Origin: Helicobacteraceae bacterium
GTDB lineage: Bacteria; Campylobacterota; Campylobacteria; Campylobacterales; SZUA-545
Assembly: GCA_031286325.1 (NCBI GenBank)
Contig: JAITUT010000042.1
Location: forward strand, 1 to 59,923
Direction: 5' to 3'
Length of the DNA stretch: 59,923 nt
The notes under the pieces were generated by a model. That model did not search any database. It worked only from the letters and a program-made list of their open reading frames with translations, and was not told where the DNA came from. Positions 1 to 9,484 of the stretch are shown here, piece after piece. A program made the position numbers and the translations under genes. Position 1 is the first letter of the stretch; the number at the start of each line of letters is the position of its first letter.

Positions 1-594
1 CGCGTAACCTCTATAGCCGCCAAGATCATAATCCGCGCCCGCTTTTTTCAAAATTTCCTCAACGTCTTCAAGGGTTTGCGAGCCCAAAACAAAGCCTAAA
101 TACTCGCTACTTGGGGCGGGTTCGCTTGCGGGTTCTTCGCTTGCCGATTCTTGCGCGGCTTCATCTTGTTCGATCGGCTCGCCTTCCGCCGCTTCTTGCG
201 TATTCTGAGTTCCGCCGCGTCCCATATTCATAATCTCGCGCGCCTTTTGAAATTGCTCCTCAACGCGGCGTTGCCCCTCGTCGTGCCTCTGCTCAATCTC
301 GCGGCGATCCCGCTCGATATTTCGGCTGACATTGCCAATAAAACCCGTCGCTTTGATCATCGCGATAAACACGAAAATTATCATAATTGTCGCGATCACG
401 ATCGTTACGCCGCTTATGATCGTTCCTGCCAGCGCGATATTTTTTGCCTGTTTGTCTTCGCTCTGATTCGCCTGTATCATCGCGATAATTCCCAAAACCA
501 AACCTATGGTCGCCAATGTCAAACCAAACGGGATTCCCCCCGAAAAACAAAGCAAAAGTCCGAGCCCCGCCAGAACCAAAGATGCTGTTCCCAT
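1..594 (-). CDS. Two-helix membrane protein, DUF4190-like, C-terminus cut by window edge
   Basis: Reading the minus strand from the ATG at 594-592 gives an open frame to the window edge (198 codons, no stop seen). Residues about 1-45 and 55-85 form two hydrophobic segments separated by a short charged loop (QANQSEDKQAKNIALAGTII), as in DUF4190-type small membrane proteins. After the second helix comes a charged, probably helical stretch rich in R and E, then an acidic E/A/P/S-rich linker and the start of another domain near the edge. It is downstream of and co-oriented with motB, with an 85-bp gap. A clear paralog of the two-helix part lies at 9462-9752. Function unknown; the family name is an inference from topology and the loop motif. 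Confidence 0.6.
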   Translation of the reverse strand, partial: MGTASLVLAGLGLLLCFSGGIPFGLTLATIGLVLGIIAMIQANQSEDKQAKNIALAGTIISGVTIVIATIMIIFVFIAMIKATGFIGNVSRNIERDRREIEQRHDEGQRRVEEQFQKAREIMNMGRGGTQNTQEAAEGEPIEQDEAAQESASEEPASEPAPSSEYLGFVLGSQTLEDVEEILKKAGADYDLGGYRGYA

Positions 595-679
595 ATTTAG
601 CCTTCTAAAAATCCACGAAAATTTATTTGATTTCCACTAGAAGCTACGTGATCGGACAAGCTTTGCTCGTCCGCGAAGT

Positions 680-1453
680 TTAAGGCACGTCCAAAATACT
701 CTTCGGCGCTTTGCTCTCGCTTGATTTGCTTTCGCCCATAAAGTGAATTTCCACGCGGCGGTTTCGCGCTCTGCCCTCTTCGGTGGCGTTTGTGGCGATC
801 GGCTTGTATGAGGCAAGCCCTTCGGCGGCGAGTTTTTCGGGCGGCATTCCGTCCGCGATTAGCTCTTTAACCACGCTCACCGCGCGCGCCGTAGAGAGCG
901 TCCACTTATCGCGAAACTCTGGGTTGCCCGCCTCCGTCTCCAAATCGTCCGCGTGCCCCTGTACGACCACGCGCATATCTTTGGGCATTCTTGAAGCGAG
1001 CATCGCGATTCGTTTCAGCAGCAACTTCGCGTCCGCGCTGATAACCGACGCGCTCCCAGGTCGGAACAAAATTCCAGCTGGCAGACGGATCATAAAACCC
1101 TGAATCGCCTCCTCAATCTGCACCGTCTCCTCGCCGCCTTGCCGCCTGATAATTTCGTTAAATTCGCTGATCGTAACGGTTACGCGATTGACGACCTCGT
1201 CGCTCTCGCTCTGCTTGACAATCGGCGTGGCTAGCTGCATTCTCTCGCGCGAGACCTCGCTCTGCGTGCCGCCCTCTAGCACGCTCAACGCGCCGTTTAG
1301 CGATCCCATCGCCTCATTGACCTTCTTCGCGTCGATCGTGCTCATTGAAAGCAACAAGATAAAAAAGACCAGCAAAAGGCTCATCATATCGCCGAATTGC
1401 ACGAGCCATCTAGGCACGCCCGGCGGACATTGGAGTTCTTTTTTCTTAGCCAT
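680..1453 (-). CDS. motB: Flagellar motor stator protein MotB (PomB-like)
   Basis: A 257-residue protein with one N-terminal membrane helix and a C-terminal OmpA-type peptidoglycan-binding domain (about residues 120-245; VVQGHADD and ARNRRVEIHF are typical). The membrane segment follows a CPPGVPRW motif and carries the ion-binding aspartate at residue 22 (FGDMMSLL). With MotA it forms the stator that couples ion flow to flagellar rotation and anchors to the cell wall. The CPPGxPxW...D.MSLL pattern resembles sodium-type PomB more than E. coli MotB, so sodium coupling is possible, but sequence alone does not settle it. It follows motA by 23 bp on the same strand. Confidence 0.93.
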   Translation of the reverse strand: MAKKKELQCPPGVPRWLVQFGDMMSLLLVFFILLLSMSTIDAKKVNEAMGSLNGALSVLEGGTQSEVSRERMQLATPIVKQSESDEVVNRVTVTISEFNEIIRRQGGEETVQIEEAIQGFMIRLPAGILFRPGSASVISADAKLLLKRIAMLASRMPKDMRVVVQGHADDLETEAGNPEFRDKWTLSTARAVSVVKELIADGMPPEKLAAEGLASYKPIATNATEEGRARNRRVEIHFMGESKSSESKAPKSILDVP

Positions 1454-1476
1454 TTTTTGACCTACTCATTTTTGAC

Positions 1477-2241
1477 CTACTCAAACTGGCTTATCCTCTG
1501 GTTCGGCGGCAGGAAGCCCAACAGTTTTTGCTCCAAAATGCGCGGGTTGTCGCCCGCTTGAATAGACATAATTCCTTCAATAATCAAGTTTCGCATCATT
1601 ATCTCATCGCCGTTTCTGATGCCCAAAAGATAAGCCATCGGCGCGGCGACCACGTTTCCGAAAATCGCGCCGTAAAGCGTGGTGATAATCGCCACCGCCA
1701 TCGCGGGACCGATAGCACTTGGGTCGGACATATTCACAAGCATCGCCACGAGCCCGATCAGGGTTCCGATCATTCCGTACGATCCCGCAAGGCTGGCGAA
1801 TTGATCCAGCATCGCCGCGTTGCTTTTGTGGCGATCGCTCGTGGCGTCCGTTTCCAACTCCAAAAGCGAGCGGATAACATCGGGTTCGTTGCCGTCCACC
1901 GCCATTGAGAGCCCCTTTTTCATAAAGAGGTTATCCTCTTGGTTCGCGGGCGTTTCCAATGCCAAAATCCCGTCTCGGCGGGCGATCGTGGAGTAATTGA
2001 CAAGTTTTTTAATGAGCGAGGCGATGTCGTAAGTCTGCGGTTTGAAGACCAAACCGACGACCCTGCCCAAACCTTTGAGTTGCTCTAATTTGAACGAAAC
2101 CAAAATCGAGGCGGACGCGCCGCCGAGTACAATCAATACGCTTGGGACGTCTAGGTAGGGTTCTAGCCCCACGCCCATCATCATCGCCATCATCAAAAGG
2201 GCGACAATCATCACTAAACCGACAACCGAACCTAAATCCAT
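1477..2241 (-). CDS. motA: Flagellar motor stator protein MotA
   Basis: A 254-residue membrane protein with four predicted helices: two at the N-terminus (about 3-20 and 30-50) and two after a large cytoplasmic domain (about 145-165 and 178-200). The signature SYGMIGTLIGLVAMLVNM and the following P-rich segment match the MotA/ExbB family. It is the ion-channel and torque-generating partner of MotB. It is the first gene of the motA-motB pair on the minus strand and is divergent from glmU, with about 75 bp between the two starts that must hold both promoters. Confidence 0.94.
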   Translation of the reverse strand: MDLGSVVGLVMIVALLMMAMMMGVGLEPYLDVPSVLIVLGGASASILVSFKLEQLKGLGRVVGLVFKPQTYDIASLIKKLVNYSTIARRDGILALETPANQEDNLFMKKGLSMAVDGNEPDVIRSLLELETDATSDRHKSNAAMLDQFASLAGSYGMIGTLIGLVAMLVNMSDPSAIGPAMAVAIITTLYGAIFGNVVAAPMAYLLGIRNGDEIMMRNLIIEGIMSIQAGDNPRILEQKLLGFLPPNQRISQFE

Positions 2242-2317
2242 TGCGTTTCCCGTTTTTGCGCGCGTTAATCGCGGACGTGATAAGATTTCGGGATTTTACC
2301 CAAAAGCAGGTTTAACA

Positions 2318-3649
2318 ATGAAAGATAAGTTTGGGAGCATAGTTATTTTGGCGGCTGGCGCGGGAACGAGAATGAAATCCGCCGCGCCCAAAGTTATGCA
2401 CGAAATCAGCGGGCGCAAAATGATAGATTTTGTACTGAACGAAGCCTTGAACGCCTCTAACGATGTGATTTTAGTCTTGTATCACGAATTTGACGCGATC
2501 AGTAAATATATTAACGAAAATTTTATGAATTTTATCACACATAATAATTTGCGAATCACACGACAAGATCACGAGAATTTTCCGGGCACGGGCGGCGCGA
2601 TTAAAGCGGCTTTTTCGCTTGCCAGACACGATCGTATTGTTGTTTTGAACGGAGATATGCCGTTAATTACCGAGGAATTTATAAATAACTTAAATTCTAC
2701 AGAAAACGAAATGGTTCTCGCTATTTTAGAGATGGACGATCCGAGCGGTTACGGGCGGGTTATTACGCGCGGCTCTTTGGTGCAAAAAATAGTAGAAGAA
2801 AAAGACGCTATGGCTTCTGAAAAATTCGTGCGATCGGTTAATGCGGGGGCGTATAGCTTCTCTAAAAAGTTTCTCGCCGATAATTTAGATAAACTTGATA
2901 ATAACAACGCGCAAAAAGAGTATTATATTACCGACTTAGTCGAGATCGCTTTTAAGGCGGGAATTGAAATCGCGGCGGTACGCGGAAATAAAGAAATTTT
3001 AATGGGTGTAAACAGCAAAGAGGATTTGGCGATCGCCGAATTTTTGCAACAGAAAAGAAAAAAACAAATCTTGACAAAAAGCGGCGTGATTATGCGCCTG
3101 CCCGATACGATCTATATTGACGATCGCGCCGAATTTGAAGGCGAATGTATACTAGAAAACGGAGTTGTAATAATAGGCAAATGCAAAATTAAAAATTCGC
3201 ATATAAAAGCGCATAGCGTAATTGAAGAGAGCGAGATCGTAGAAAGCGATATAGGACCAATGGCGCATATCCGCCCTAAATGCGCGATCTATGAAACGCA
3301 TATCGGAAATTTTGTTGAAACAAAAAACGCTACGTTAAAAGAGGTGAAAGCCGGGCATTTAAGTTATTTGGGCGACGCGGAGATCGGCGAAAATACAAAT
3401 ATCGGCGCGGGAACAATCACTTGTAATTATGACGGTATGGCGAAACACAAGACAATTATCGGTAAAAATGTATTTATAGGATCGGATACGCAACTAGTAG
3501 CTCCAGTAACGATCCCAGATAATGTTTTAATAGGCGCGGGCACGACATTAACAAAAAGCCCAAACAGCGGCGATTTAGTGCTTACAAGATCGCCTCAAAC
3601 AAGCATCGCGAATTTCTTTTACAAATTCTTCAAAAACGAACCGAAATGA
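2318..3649 (+). CDS. glmU: Bifunctional UDP-GlcNAc pyrophosphorylase / GlcN-1-P acetyltransferase
   Basis: This 443-residue enzyme makes UDP-N-acetylglucosamine for peptidoglycan and lipid A. The N-terminal half is a nucleotidyltransferase with LAAGAGTRMKS near residue 11 and NGDMP further on. The C-terminal third is a left-handed beta-helix with hexapeptide repeats, ending with the acetyltransferase motifs NFVETKNATL and TNIGAGTITCNYDG. The length fits the family. The stop overlaps the coaBC start by 4 bp (ATGA), which indicates translational coupling. It is the first gene of glmU-coaBC-uppS. Confidence 0.96.
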   Translation: MKDKFGSIVILAAGAGTRMKSAAPKVMHEISGRKMIDFVLNEALNASNDVILVLYHEFDAISKYINENFMNFITHNNLRITRQDHENFPGTGGAIKAAFSLARHDRIVVLNGDMPLITEEFINNLNSTENEMVLAILEMDDPSGYGRVITRGSLVQKIVEEKDAMASEKFVRSVNAGAYSFSKKFLADNLDKLDNNNAQKEYYITDLVEIAFKAGIEIAAVRGNKEILMGVNSKEDLAIAEFLQQKRKKQILTKSGVIMRLPDTIYIDDRAEFEGECILENGVVIIGKCKIKNSHIKAHSVIEESEIVESDIGPMAHIRPKCAIYETHIGNFVETKNATLKEVKAGHLSYLGDAEIGENTNIGAGTITCNYDGMAKHKTIIGKNVFIGSDTQLVAPVTIPDNVLIGAGTTLTKSPNSGDLVLTRSPQTSIANFFYKFFKNEPK

Positions 3650-4866
3650 ATAATTTTTCGCCGTTAAGAGATAAAAAAATTTTAATCGGAGTTTCAGGCG
3701 GGGTCGCGGCGTATAAAGCCGCGATTTTGGCGCGGCTTTTTATCAAAAACGGCGCGAATGTCCGCGTGGTGATGACGCCCGCCGCCGAAAAGTTCGTCGG
3801 CGCGCTGACTTTCGAGGCGCTCGCGGGCAATCTCGTTTTGCGCGAGGGCGCGGAGCGGTGGGATGCGGGGCTGAGCCACATCGGCTACGCGAAATGGGCG
3901 GACATTTTAGTCGTCGCGCCCGCCACCGCGAATACGATCGCGAAACTCGCCGGCGGCATCGCCGACAATTTGCTCCTCCAAACCGCGCTCGCCTGCGCCG
4001 CGCCGAAAATTCTCGCGCCGGCGGCGAATGATGAAATGCTCGCCAAACCCGCAATCAAACGCGCCGTTACAAGCCTCATTGATGATGGCTTTGTGATCGC
4101 GGGCGCGGAAATCGGAGAACTTGCTTGCGGCGATACGGGCGAAGGGCGAATGGCTGAACCCGAAAAGATCGTAGCTTTAGCGGCGCGGGTTTTGAGCGCG
4201 CGCGATTTTTGGCGTGATCGCTTAGTGATCGTTAGCGGCGGCGCGTCAATTGAGAAGATAGATTCTGTGCGCGGAGTTACTAATTTCAGCAGCGGCAAAA
4301 TGGCGGCCGCAATGGCGATCGCGGCGTATATTTTCGGCGCGAAAGCGGTGTTTATAGGAAATACTACCAATCAAGAGCTCTCGAATCAAAACTTACCGAT
4401 TAAATATATTTCCGCGCGATCTGTTGCGGAATTTGATGAAAATTTACGATCCCAAATCGCTAACAACAAAGGCAAAAAAGCCGTGTTAATTATGGCTGCG
4501 GCGATTAGCGATTACGCGCCGGAAAATATCGCGCAAGGAAAGTTAAAAAAGAACGATATCGGCGATCGATTTAATTTAACATTAACCAAAACAAAAGATA
4601 TATTATTAAACTTGCCAAAAGACGATATTTTCTGCGTGGGTTTCAAAGCCGAAACAGACCAAAATTCGGCGCGCGAAAACGCCCAAAAAATGTTAAAAGA
4701 AAAGGGCTTAAACGCGGTTTGCCTGAATGTGATAGGCGCAAGCGGCGTAGAGTTTGGCGGCGATCGGACAAAAATAGAGTTTTTCGGTAAAAATAATTAT
4801 ATTTTTGAGGGCGAAAAACGATCTGTCGCTTACGAAATTTTAACAGCGTTAGAAAATGAAGCCTAA
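3646..4866 (+). CDS. coaBC: Phosphopantothenoylcysteine decarboxylase / synthase CoaBC
   Basis: A 406-residue bifunctional coenzyme A biosynthesis enzyme. The N-terminal flavoprotein (CoaC) half shows GVSGGVAAYK, the catalytic His at residue 78 (LSHIGYAKWAD), a PATANT motif (variant of PASANT) and the substrate-recognition loop ACGDTGEGRM. The C-terminal CoaB half begins near residue 185 and contains VSGGASIEKIDSVR and FSSGKMAAAMA. Together they condense phosphopantothenate with cysteine and decarboxylate the product. It overlaps glmU by 4 bp and uppS by 11 bp. Confidence 0.95.
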   Translation: MNNFSPLRDKKILIGVSGGVAAYKAAILARLFIKNGANVRVVMTPAAEKFVGALTFEALAGNLVLREGAERWDAGLSHIGYAKWADILVVAPATANTIAKLAGGIADNLLLQTALACAAPKILAPAANDEMLAKPAIKRAVTSLIDDGFVIAGAEIGELACGDTGEGRMAEPEKIVALAARVLSARDFWRDRLVIVSGGASIEKIDSVRGVTNFSSGKMAAAMAIAAYIFGAKAVFIGNTTNQELSNQNLPIKYISARSVAEFDENLRSQIANNKGKKAVLIMAAAISDYAPENIAQGKLKKNDIGDRFNLTLTKTKDILLNLPKDDIFCVGFKAETDQNSARENAQKMLKEKGLNAVCLNVIGASGVEFGGDRTKIEFFGKNNYIFEGEKRSVAYEILTALENEA

Positions 4867-5533
4867 ACATATCGCGATTATTATGGACGGCAACGGAAGG
4901 TTTGCCAAAAAACTTGGCTTTGCCGATCGTACGGAAGGGCATAAAAAGGGCGCTGAAATAGTTAGATCAATTACCACGCATTGCGCTCAAATAGGCATAG
5001 AAGTTTTAACGCTCTACGCATTCAGCACCGAAAATTGGAAACGATCTAAAAAAGAGGTAGATTTCTTAATGAATATCTTCGAAAAATATCTAAAAAACGA
5101 GTTAGAAACCCTGCAAAAAAATAATATTGTTTTTAATACGATCGGCGATCTTACGAAATTAAATGAAAAGTTGCAAAAAAAAATAAACGAAACGATAGAA
5201 ATTACTAAAAACAACAACGCTATGACGCAAGTTTTGGCGTTGAATTACGGCGCGAAAGACGAGATTGCGCGAGCCGCCGCAAGCCTCGCGAGCCGCGGCG
5301 CAAGGGTCACGGAAAACTCAATTGAATCCGCTCTCGACACCGCGAAATATCCCCCTGTAGATATGCTCGTGCGCACGGGCGGCGAGCAACGTCTCTCAAA
5401 TTTTTTGCTGTGGCAATGCGCCTACGCCGAACTATTTTTCACGCCGACATTGTGGCCCGAATTCACCCCCGCCGAATTAGACAAAATGATCGCGGATTTC
5501 TCGCGCCGCAATCGCCGTTTCGGAGGGGAATAA
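4856..5533 (+). CDS. uppS: Undecaprenyl diphosphate synthase
   Basis: A 225-residue cis-prenyltransferase that makes the C55 lipid carrier for cell wall and O-antigen synthesis. The catalytic Asp is residue 11 in MDGNGRFAKK (most homologs have W rather than F). Other hallmarks are YAFSTENWKRS and RTGGEQRLSNFLLWQ near the C-terminus. The conserved RTSGEQRLSN appears here as RTGGEQRLSN. It starts inside the 3' end of coaBC and is the last gene of the three-gene operon. Confidence 0.95.
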   Translation: MKPKHIAIIMDGNGRFAKKLGFADRTEGHKKGAEIVRSITTHCAQIGIEVLTLYAFSTENWKRSKKEVDFLMNIFEKYLKNELETLQKNNIVFNTIGDLTKLNEKLQKKINETIEITKNNNAMTQVLALNYGAKDEIARAAASLASRGARVTENSIESALDTAKYPPVDMLVRTGGEQRLSNFLLWQCAYAELFFTPTLWPEFTPAELDKMIADFSRRNRRFGGE

Positions 5534-5688
5534 CGCCCCTCGCAAACATAAACGCGACGACTGCAAAGAAATTCTCCGATGATGTTCTCTTTTAAGTTGT
5601 AGATATTATCGGCGGGTTTATTGAAATAGAAGCGGGAAGTAAAAATACCCTATAATCCCGAAATTTTATCACAAAAATTGGGGCGAAT

Positions 5689-7434
5689 TTGAGAACGCAT
5701 TATGCAACGGAATTAAACGTAGAGAGCATTGGCAAGAGCGTGAGCGTAGCGGGGTGGACTCAAAGTTACCGCGATCACGGCGGCGTGATTTTTATAGATT
5801 TGCGCGACAAATCGGGAATTATTCAGATTGTTTGCGATCCAGCGGATAGCCCCGCGGCGCACGAGGCGGCGAGCGCGGTGCGCGATGAATTTGTCGTGAT
5901 CGCAAGCGGCAAAGTCAGAGCGCGCGGCGAAGGGCTCGCGAACCCGCGCCTCAAAACGGGCGCGATCGAGATTGTCGCTGAAAGCCTCGCGATTGAGAAC
6001 AAAAGTCATACGCCGCCCTTTGCGATCGGCGATGAAAAGGTTTCCGAAGAGACGCGCCTCAAATATCGCTTTATTGACCTGCGCAGCCCGAAATCGCAGG
6101 AGATTTTCGCCCTCAGATCGCGTGTGGCGAACGCGATGCGCTCAAGCCTTGTGGAGCAAGGTTTTATGGAGGTAGAGACGCCGATTTTAACTCGCCCGAC
6201 GCCTGAGGGCGCGCGCGATTATCTCGTGCCGAGCCGCGTCCATCCGGGCGAATTTTTTGCGTTGCCGCAGTCGCCGCAACTCTTCAAACAACTTCTAATG
6301 GTCGCTGGTTTTGACCGCTACTTTCAGATCGCGCGGTGCTTTCGCGACGAGGATTTACGCGCCGATCGCCAGCCAGAATTTACGCAGTGCGATGTAGAGA
6401 TGAGTTTCTGCGATCAGGAATCTGTGATCGTGGTCGCCGAAAAGTTGCTCAAAGACGCTTTCAAAGCTGCGGGAATTGAGATCGCGACCCCGTTTATGCG
6501 CCTTGATTACGAGAGCGCGATGGAAAAATATGGCTCCGACAAACCCGATCTGCGCTACGACCTGGCGATGTTTGACGCGATTGATGTTTTTGAAAAAACC
6601 GGACTCAAAGTCTTCGCCGAGATCGCCAAAGAGCCGCGCAAAAACCGTATCAAAGCGTTGAAAGTAGAGAACGGCGAACGCCTCACGCGCAAGGAGATTG
6701 ACGCCCTCACGGAATTTGTCGCGAAATTCGGCGCGAAGGGTTTGGCGTGGATCAAAGTTAAAGACGGCGCGATGCAGGGACCGATCGTGAAATTTCTAAG
6801 CGAAACGGAGCAAAAAGCAATTATAGATCGCGCGGCGGCGAAAGAGGGAGATTTGATCTTTTTCGGCGCGGGCGCAAAAAAAGTCGTGCTTGATTATATG
6901 GGCAGATTGCGTTGCGAGATCGCGCGGATTTTGAGCCTTGCGAGCGATCGCGAATTCAAATTCCTCTGGGTCGTGGATTTCCCGATGTTTGAAGAAACGC
7001 ACGACGGCAAGATCGCCGCGCTTCACCACCCATTCACGATGCCAGCTAGCGTTGGCGGCGATCCGCTGGAGATGAAATCTATCGCTTACGATGTCGTTTT
7101 GAACGGCTTTGAGATCGGCGGCGGCAGTATTCGTATCCATAAAGAGGAGGTTCAAAAGGAGATTTTCACCCTGCTGAAAATCGGCGAGGAGGAGCAGCAG
7201 AGCAAATTTGGCTTTTTGCTGGACGCGCTGAAATACGGCGCGCCGCCGCACGGGGGTTTCGCGCTGGGGCTTGATCGCCTAATAATGCTGATTTCTGGGG
7301 CGACGAGCATTCGCGATGTGATCGCGTTTCCCAAGACGCAGCGCGCGCAATGCCTGATGACGAGCGCCCCAGCGGAGGCGGAGGAGGCGCAATTAAACGA
7401 ACTTTCGCTTCGCATAAGAAAAACGGCAAAATAA
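5689..7434 (+). CDS. aspS: Aspartyl-tRNA synthetase
   Basis: A 581-residue class II aminoacyl-tRNA synthetase of the bacterial type: an N-terminal OB-fold anticodon domain, a catalytic core with [10 protein letters not shown] and [16 protein letters not shown] (motif 2), an inserted GAD domain (about 280-420) and motif 3 GFALGLDRL near the end. The start is TTG at 5689; no in-frame ATG fits the conserved N-terminus MRTHYA. A TATAAT hexamer at 5651-5656 could be the -10 box. Whether it is tRNA-Asp specific or also charges tRNA-Asn cannot be read from the sequence alone. Confidence 0.96.
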   Translation: MRTHYATELNVESIGKSVSVAGWTQSYRDHGGVIFIDLRDKSGIIQIVCDPADSPAAHEAASAVRDEFVVIASGKVRARGEGLANPRLKTGAIEIVAESLAIENKSHTPPFAIGDEKVSEETRLKYRFIDLRSPKSQEIFALRSRVANAMRSSLVEQGFMEVETPILTRPTPEGARDYLVPSRVHPGEFFALPQSPQLFKQLLMVAGFDRYFQIARCFRDEDLRADRQPEFTQCDVEMSFCDQESVIVVAEKLLKDAFKAAGIEIATPFMRLDYESAMEKYGSDKPDLRYDLAMFDAIDVFEKTGLKVFAEIAKEPRKNRIKALKVENGERLTRKEIDALTEFVAKFGAKGLAWIKVKDGAMQGPIVKFLSETEQKAIIDRAAAKEGDLIFFGAGAKKVVLDYMGRLRCEIARILSLASDREFKFLWVVDFPMFEETHDGKIAALHHPFTMPASVGGDPLEMKSIAYDVVLNGFEIGGGSIRIHKEEVQKEIFTLLKIGEEEQQSKFGFLLDALKYGAPPHGGFALGLDRLIMLISGATSIRDVIAFPKTQRAQCLMTSAPAEAEEAQLNELSLRIRKTAK

Positions 7435-7534
7435 CGGAGTTAATAATTGCGCGGTTTTAACTTCGCGCTTTTAGCAAAAACCCGCGCCGCGATCGCTGAC
7501 AAAGAGAGCAAGCGGCGAGCGAAATTTGCCGCGC

Positions 7535-7612
7535 GGGACAAAACGGCAAATTTTGAGGAGTCAAGAGGCGAAGCCTCTTGTCATAAAGACAGGCTTTGCC
7601 AGTCTACGAAAT
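7535..7612 (+). repeat. Dispersed two-hairpin repeat, copy A
   Basis: This spacer between aspS and adk carries a perfect 8-bp hairpin (CAAGAGGC-GAA-GCCTCTTG, 7562-7580). A second hairpin with a GGC-TTT-GCC core follows (7588-7604). The context CGGCAAATTTTGAGGAGT before it and CGAAAT after it is shared with copies at about 33127, 40105, 8338 and, inverted, 43945. The adk ribosome binding site follows directly. See the finding on this repeat family. Confidence 0.7.
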
Positions 7613-7631
7613 CAAAAAAGGAAGGTTCAAG

Positions 7632-8204
7632 ATGAAGAAACTATTCTTAGTCATCGGCGCGCCCGGCAGCGGCAAAACTACGGACGCGGACAGGATCGCA
7701 AAAGGCAGTCCCGAAAAGATCGCGCACTTTTCCACCGGCGATATGTTGCGCAATGAAGTCGCGAGCGGCTCGGAGCGCGGCAAAGTGATTGATAGCTTTG
7801 TCAGCAAAGGCAATCTTGTACCGCTTGAAATCGTAGTCGGCACGATCGTAGGCGCGATCAAAAACAGCGACAAAGACGCGGTCATCATAGACGGCTACCC
7901 GCGCAGCGTAGATCAGATGCGAGCGTTAGACAGCACGCTCAAAAACGATCCGAGCGTGAAACTTGCGGCGGTGATTGAAGTGGAGGTGGGCGAGCAGACG
8001 GCGCGCGATCGCGTGCTGGGGCGGGCGCGCGGCGCGGACGACAACGAGCAGGTATTCAACAACCGAATGAAGGTTTATTTGGAACCGATCGAGGAGATTC
8101 GCCGCTTTTATTCGGTGAAAAACCTGCTGAAAAAAATTAACGGCGAGCGCGCGATCGAGGAGATCGTAGAGGAGATGAACGCGTTCGTGCAGAGTAAGAT
8201 TTAA
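7632..8204 (+). CDS. adk: Adenylate kinase (short-lid type)
   Basis: A 190-residue nucleoside monophosphate kinase that interconverts AMP, ADP and ATP. It has the P-loop GAPGSGKT at residues 9-16, the AMP-binding TGDMLR motif, and DGYPRS. The lid segment is short ([12 protein letters not shown]), as in Campylobacter adenylate kinases, and has no zinc cysteines. The frame is open further upstream to 7596, but ATG 7632 is chosen because AAGGAAGG lies just ahead and the protein then begins at the conserved MKKLFLVIG. Confidence 0.94.
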   Translation: MKKLFLVIGAPGSGKTTDADRIAKGSPEKIAHFSTGDMLRNEVASGSERGKVIDSFVSKGNLVPLEIVVGTIVGAIKNSDKDAVIIDGYPRSVDQMRALDSTLKNDPSVKLAAVIEVEVGEQTARDRVLGRARGADDNEQVFNNRMKVYLEPIEEIRRFYSVKNLLKKINGERAIEEIVEEMNAFVQSKI

Positions 8205-8337
8205 AGGCTGTTTTCTCGGCGTTTTAGACTTACAAAACACAAGCGCGGTCTTTTGAGCGCGCGCGATCCAAAATGAAACTGTAATTCTCGCCTCAATCAG
8301 GATCGCGCGTGAAGCGACAGTCGCCGCGGAGGAAACC

Positions 8338-8406
8338 TAACGGCAAATTTAGGAAGCACCAAAGACTTAAAATCTTTGGTCGCAAGCGGCGGCTTTCTAC
8401 GCGATA
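8338..8406 (+). repeat. Dispersed two-hairpin repeat, divergent copy E
   Basis: It has the same layout as copy A with a different first stem: CGGCAAATTT, then CCAAAGA-CTTAAAA-TCTTTGG (8359-8379), then TCGCAAG and a GGCTTT segment ending in CTACGCG. It lies between adk and ppa, about 65 bp ahead of the ppa start. The different stem sequence with the pairing kept suggests that structure is conserved. Membership is less certain than for copies A-C. Confidence 0.45.
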
Positions 8407-8469
8407 ACGGACGCTTTGCGCCCTATCGTTACGCCGTCGCGAAAAGTAAAAAAAAAGGGTCTTACACAA

Positions 8470-8991
8470 ATGGACATAACAAAATTAACGGCGGGAGAGA
8501 ATCCCGACAAAGTAACGGCGGTCATTGAGATTCCTTACGGATCGCACATAAAATACGAGTTGGACAAAGAAAGCGGCGCGATCGTGGTGGATCGCGTGAT
8601 GTTTTCGACGGTCTTTTACCCCGCGAACTACGGCTTCGTACCCGGCACGCTCGCGGCGGACGGCGATCCAGCGGATATTTTGGTGCTCGGCGAATACCCG
8701 ATAGCGCCCGGAAGCGTCATTAAAACGCGCTTGATTGGCGTTTTAATTATGGAAGACGAAAGCGGCTTTGACGAGAAATTGATCGCCGTGCCGGTGAGCA
8801 AGGTCGATCCGCAATTTGATCACATCAAATCGCTCTCGGATTTACCCGAAATCACCCTCAAACGTATCAAAAACTTCTTTGAAACCTATAAAATTTTGGA
8901 GCCTGGCAAGTGGGTAAAAGTAAATGACTTTAAGCCCGTTTCGGACGCCAAAACCGCGCTGGAAAACGCGATCAAAGCCGCGGCGAAATAA
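8470..8991 (+). CDS. ppa: Inorganic pyrophosphatase (family I)
   Basis: A 173-residue soluble pyrophosphatase that hydrolyses PPi released by biosynthetic reactions. Family I signatures are visible: IPYGSHIKYELDK, the metal-binding DGDPADILV (aspartates about 60-70) and ETYKILEPGKWVKV near the C-terminus. ATG 8470 is taken as the start (MDITKLTAGE), since homologs begin there; an upstream in-frame ATG at 8416 lies just past the repeat element and encodes an unconserved basic stretch. Confidence 0.95.
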   Translation: MDITKLTAGENPDKVTAVIEIPYGSHIKYELDKESGAIVVDRVMFSTVFYPANYGFVPGTLAADGDPADILVLGEYPIAPGSVIKTRLIGVLIMEDESGFDEKLIAVPVSKVDPQFDHIKSLSDLPEITLKRIKNFFETYKILEPGKWVKVNDFKPVSDAKTALENAIKAAAK

Positions 8992-9006
8992 CTCGCGATC
9001 CCTTAG

Positions 9007-9030
9007 AGGCTAGCTTGGCTAGCCTTATTT
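9007..9030 (+). terminator. Rho-independent terminator after ppa
   Basis: Directly downstream of the ppa stop, AGGCTAGC and GCTAGCCT form an 8-bp perfect stem around a short loop (9007-9025), followed by TTATTT. This is a compact intrinsic terminator in the right place and orientation. Confidence 0.6.
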
Positions 9031-9271
9031 CTCGTGGGAAAACGCGGCAATAATAGCCTTGCGCGGCAAGTTAAAAGCAAATTAAAGGCGCAAAAGCGCG
9101 GCTTTACGCCGCAAACGGCAAAACCTGACGCCCGCGATTTTCTCCGCGCAAAAGACAGAAGAAAAGTCCTAATCGCCAGCAAAATGTGTAAAAACAAGTA
9201 TGAAATGTCGCGGCGAAAATGTGGGTTGAGAGAAGAAAAATTTAGCGGCGGCGCGTATCGGTTTGGGCGGG

Positions 9272-9484
9272 TTAGAACATTTCAAACTTGATTTTTGCCT
9301 CCGTGAAAACCTCGCGATCATCAGAGGATTTGACCTCGTTATATTTGTTGAAGCGATTGCGAGATTTCACGGCGATCGTGGGCAAATCCTCATTGTCGTT
9401 ATAGATTTCGACTTTGTCATATATCTTGAAGTCGCCGAATTTGTAAGCCGCGACTACTTTTTCAAAATACCACCACCAAGCCAA
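9272..9484 (-). CDS. Soluble fragment likely detached from the upstream membrane protein by a frameshift
   Basis: A 70-codon frame (MAWWWYFEKVVAAYKFGD...) follows the two-helix protein at 9462-9752 and overlaps its 3' end in another frame. It has no convincing ribosome binding site, begins in the middle of a hydrophobic segment, and continues as a charged, ordinary-looking polypeptide ending KIKFEMF. I infer that it is the C-terminal part of the same gene. The frames would join if the pentamer run TTTGG-CTTGG-CTTGG at the junction were one unit longer. No family recognised. Confidence 0.4.
   Translation of the reverse strand: MAWWWYFEKVVAAYKFGDFKIYDKVEIYNDNEDLPTIAVKSRNRFNKYNEVKSSDDREVFTEAKIKFEMF

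Noticed and set aside
9034-9291. An 85-codon basic frame after ppa
   Set aside because: It begins right after the ppa terminator, has no ribosome binding site and no conserved pattern, and its 3' end overlaps the likely real minus-strand frame.
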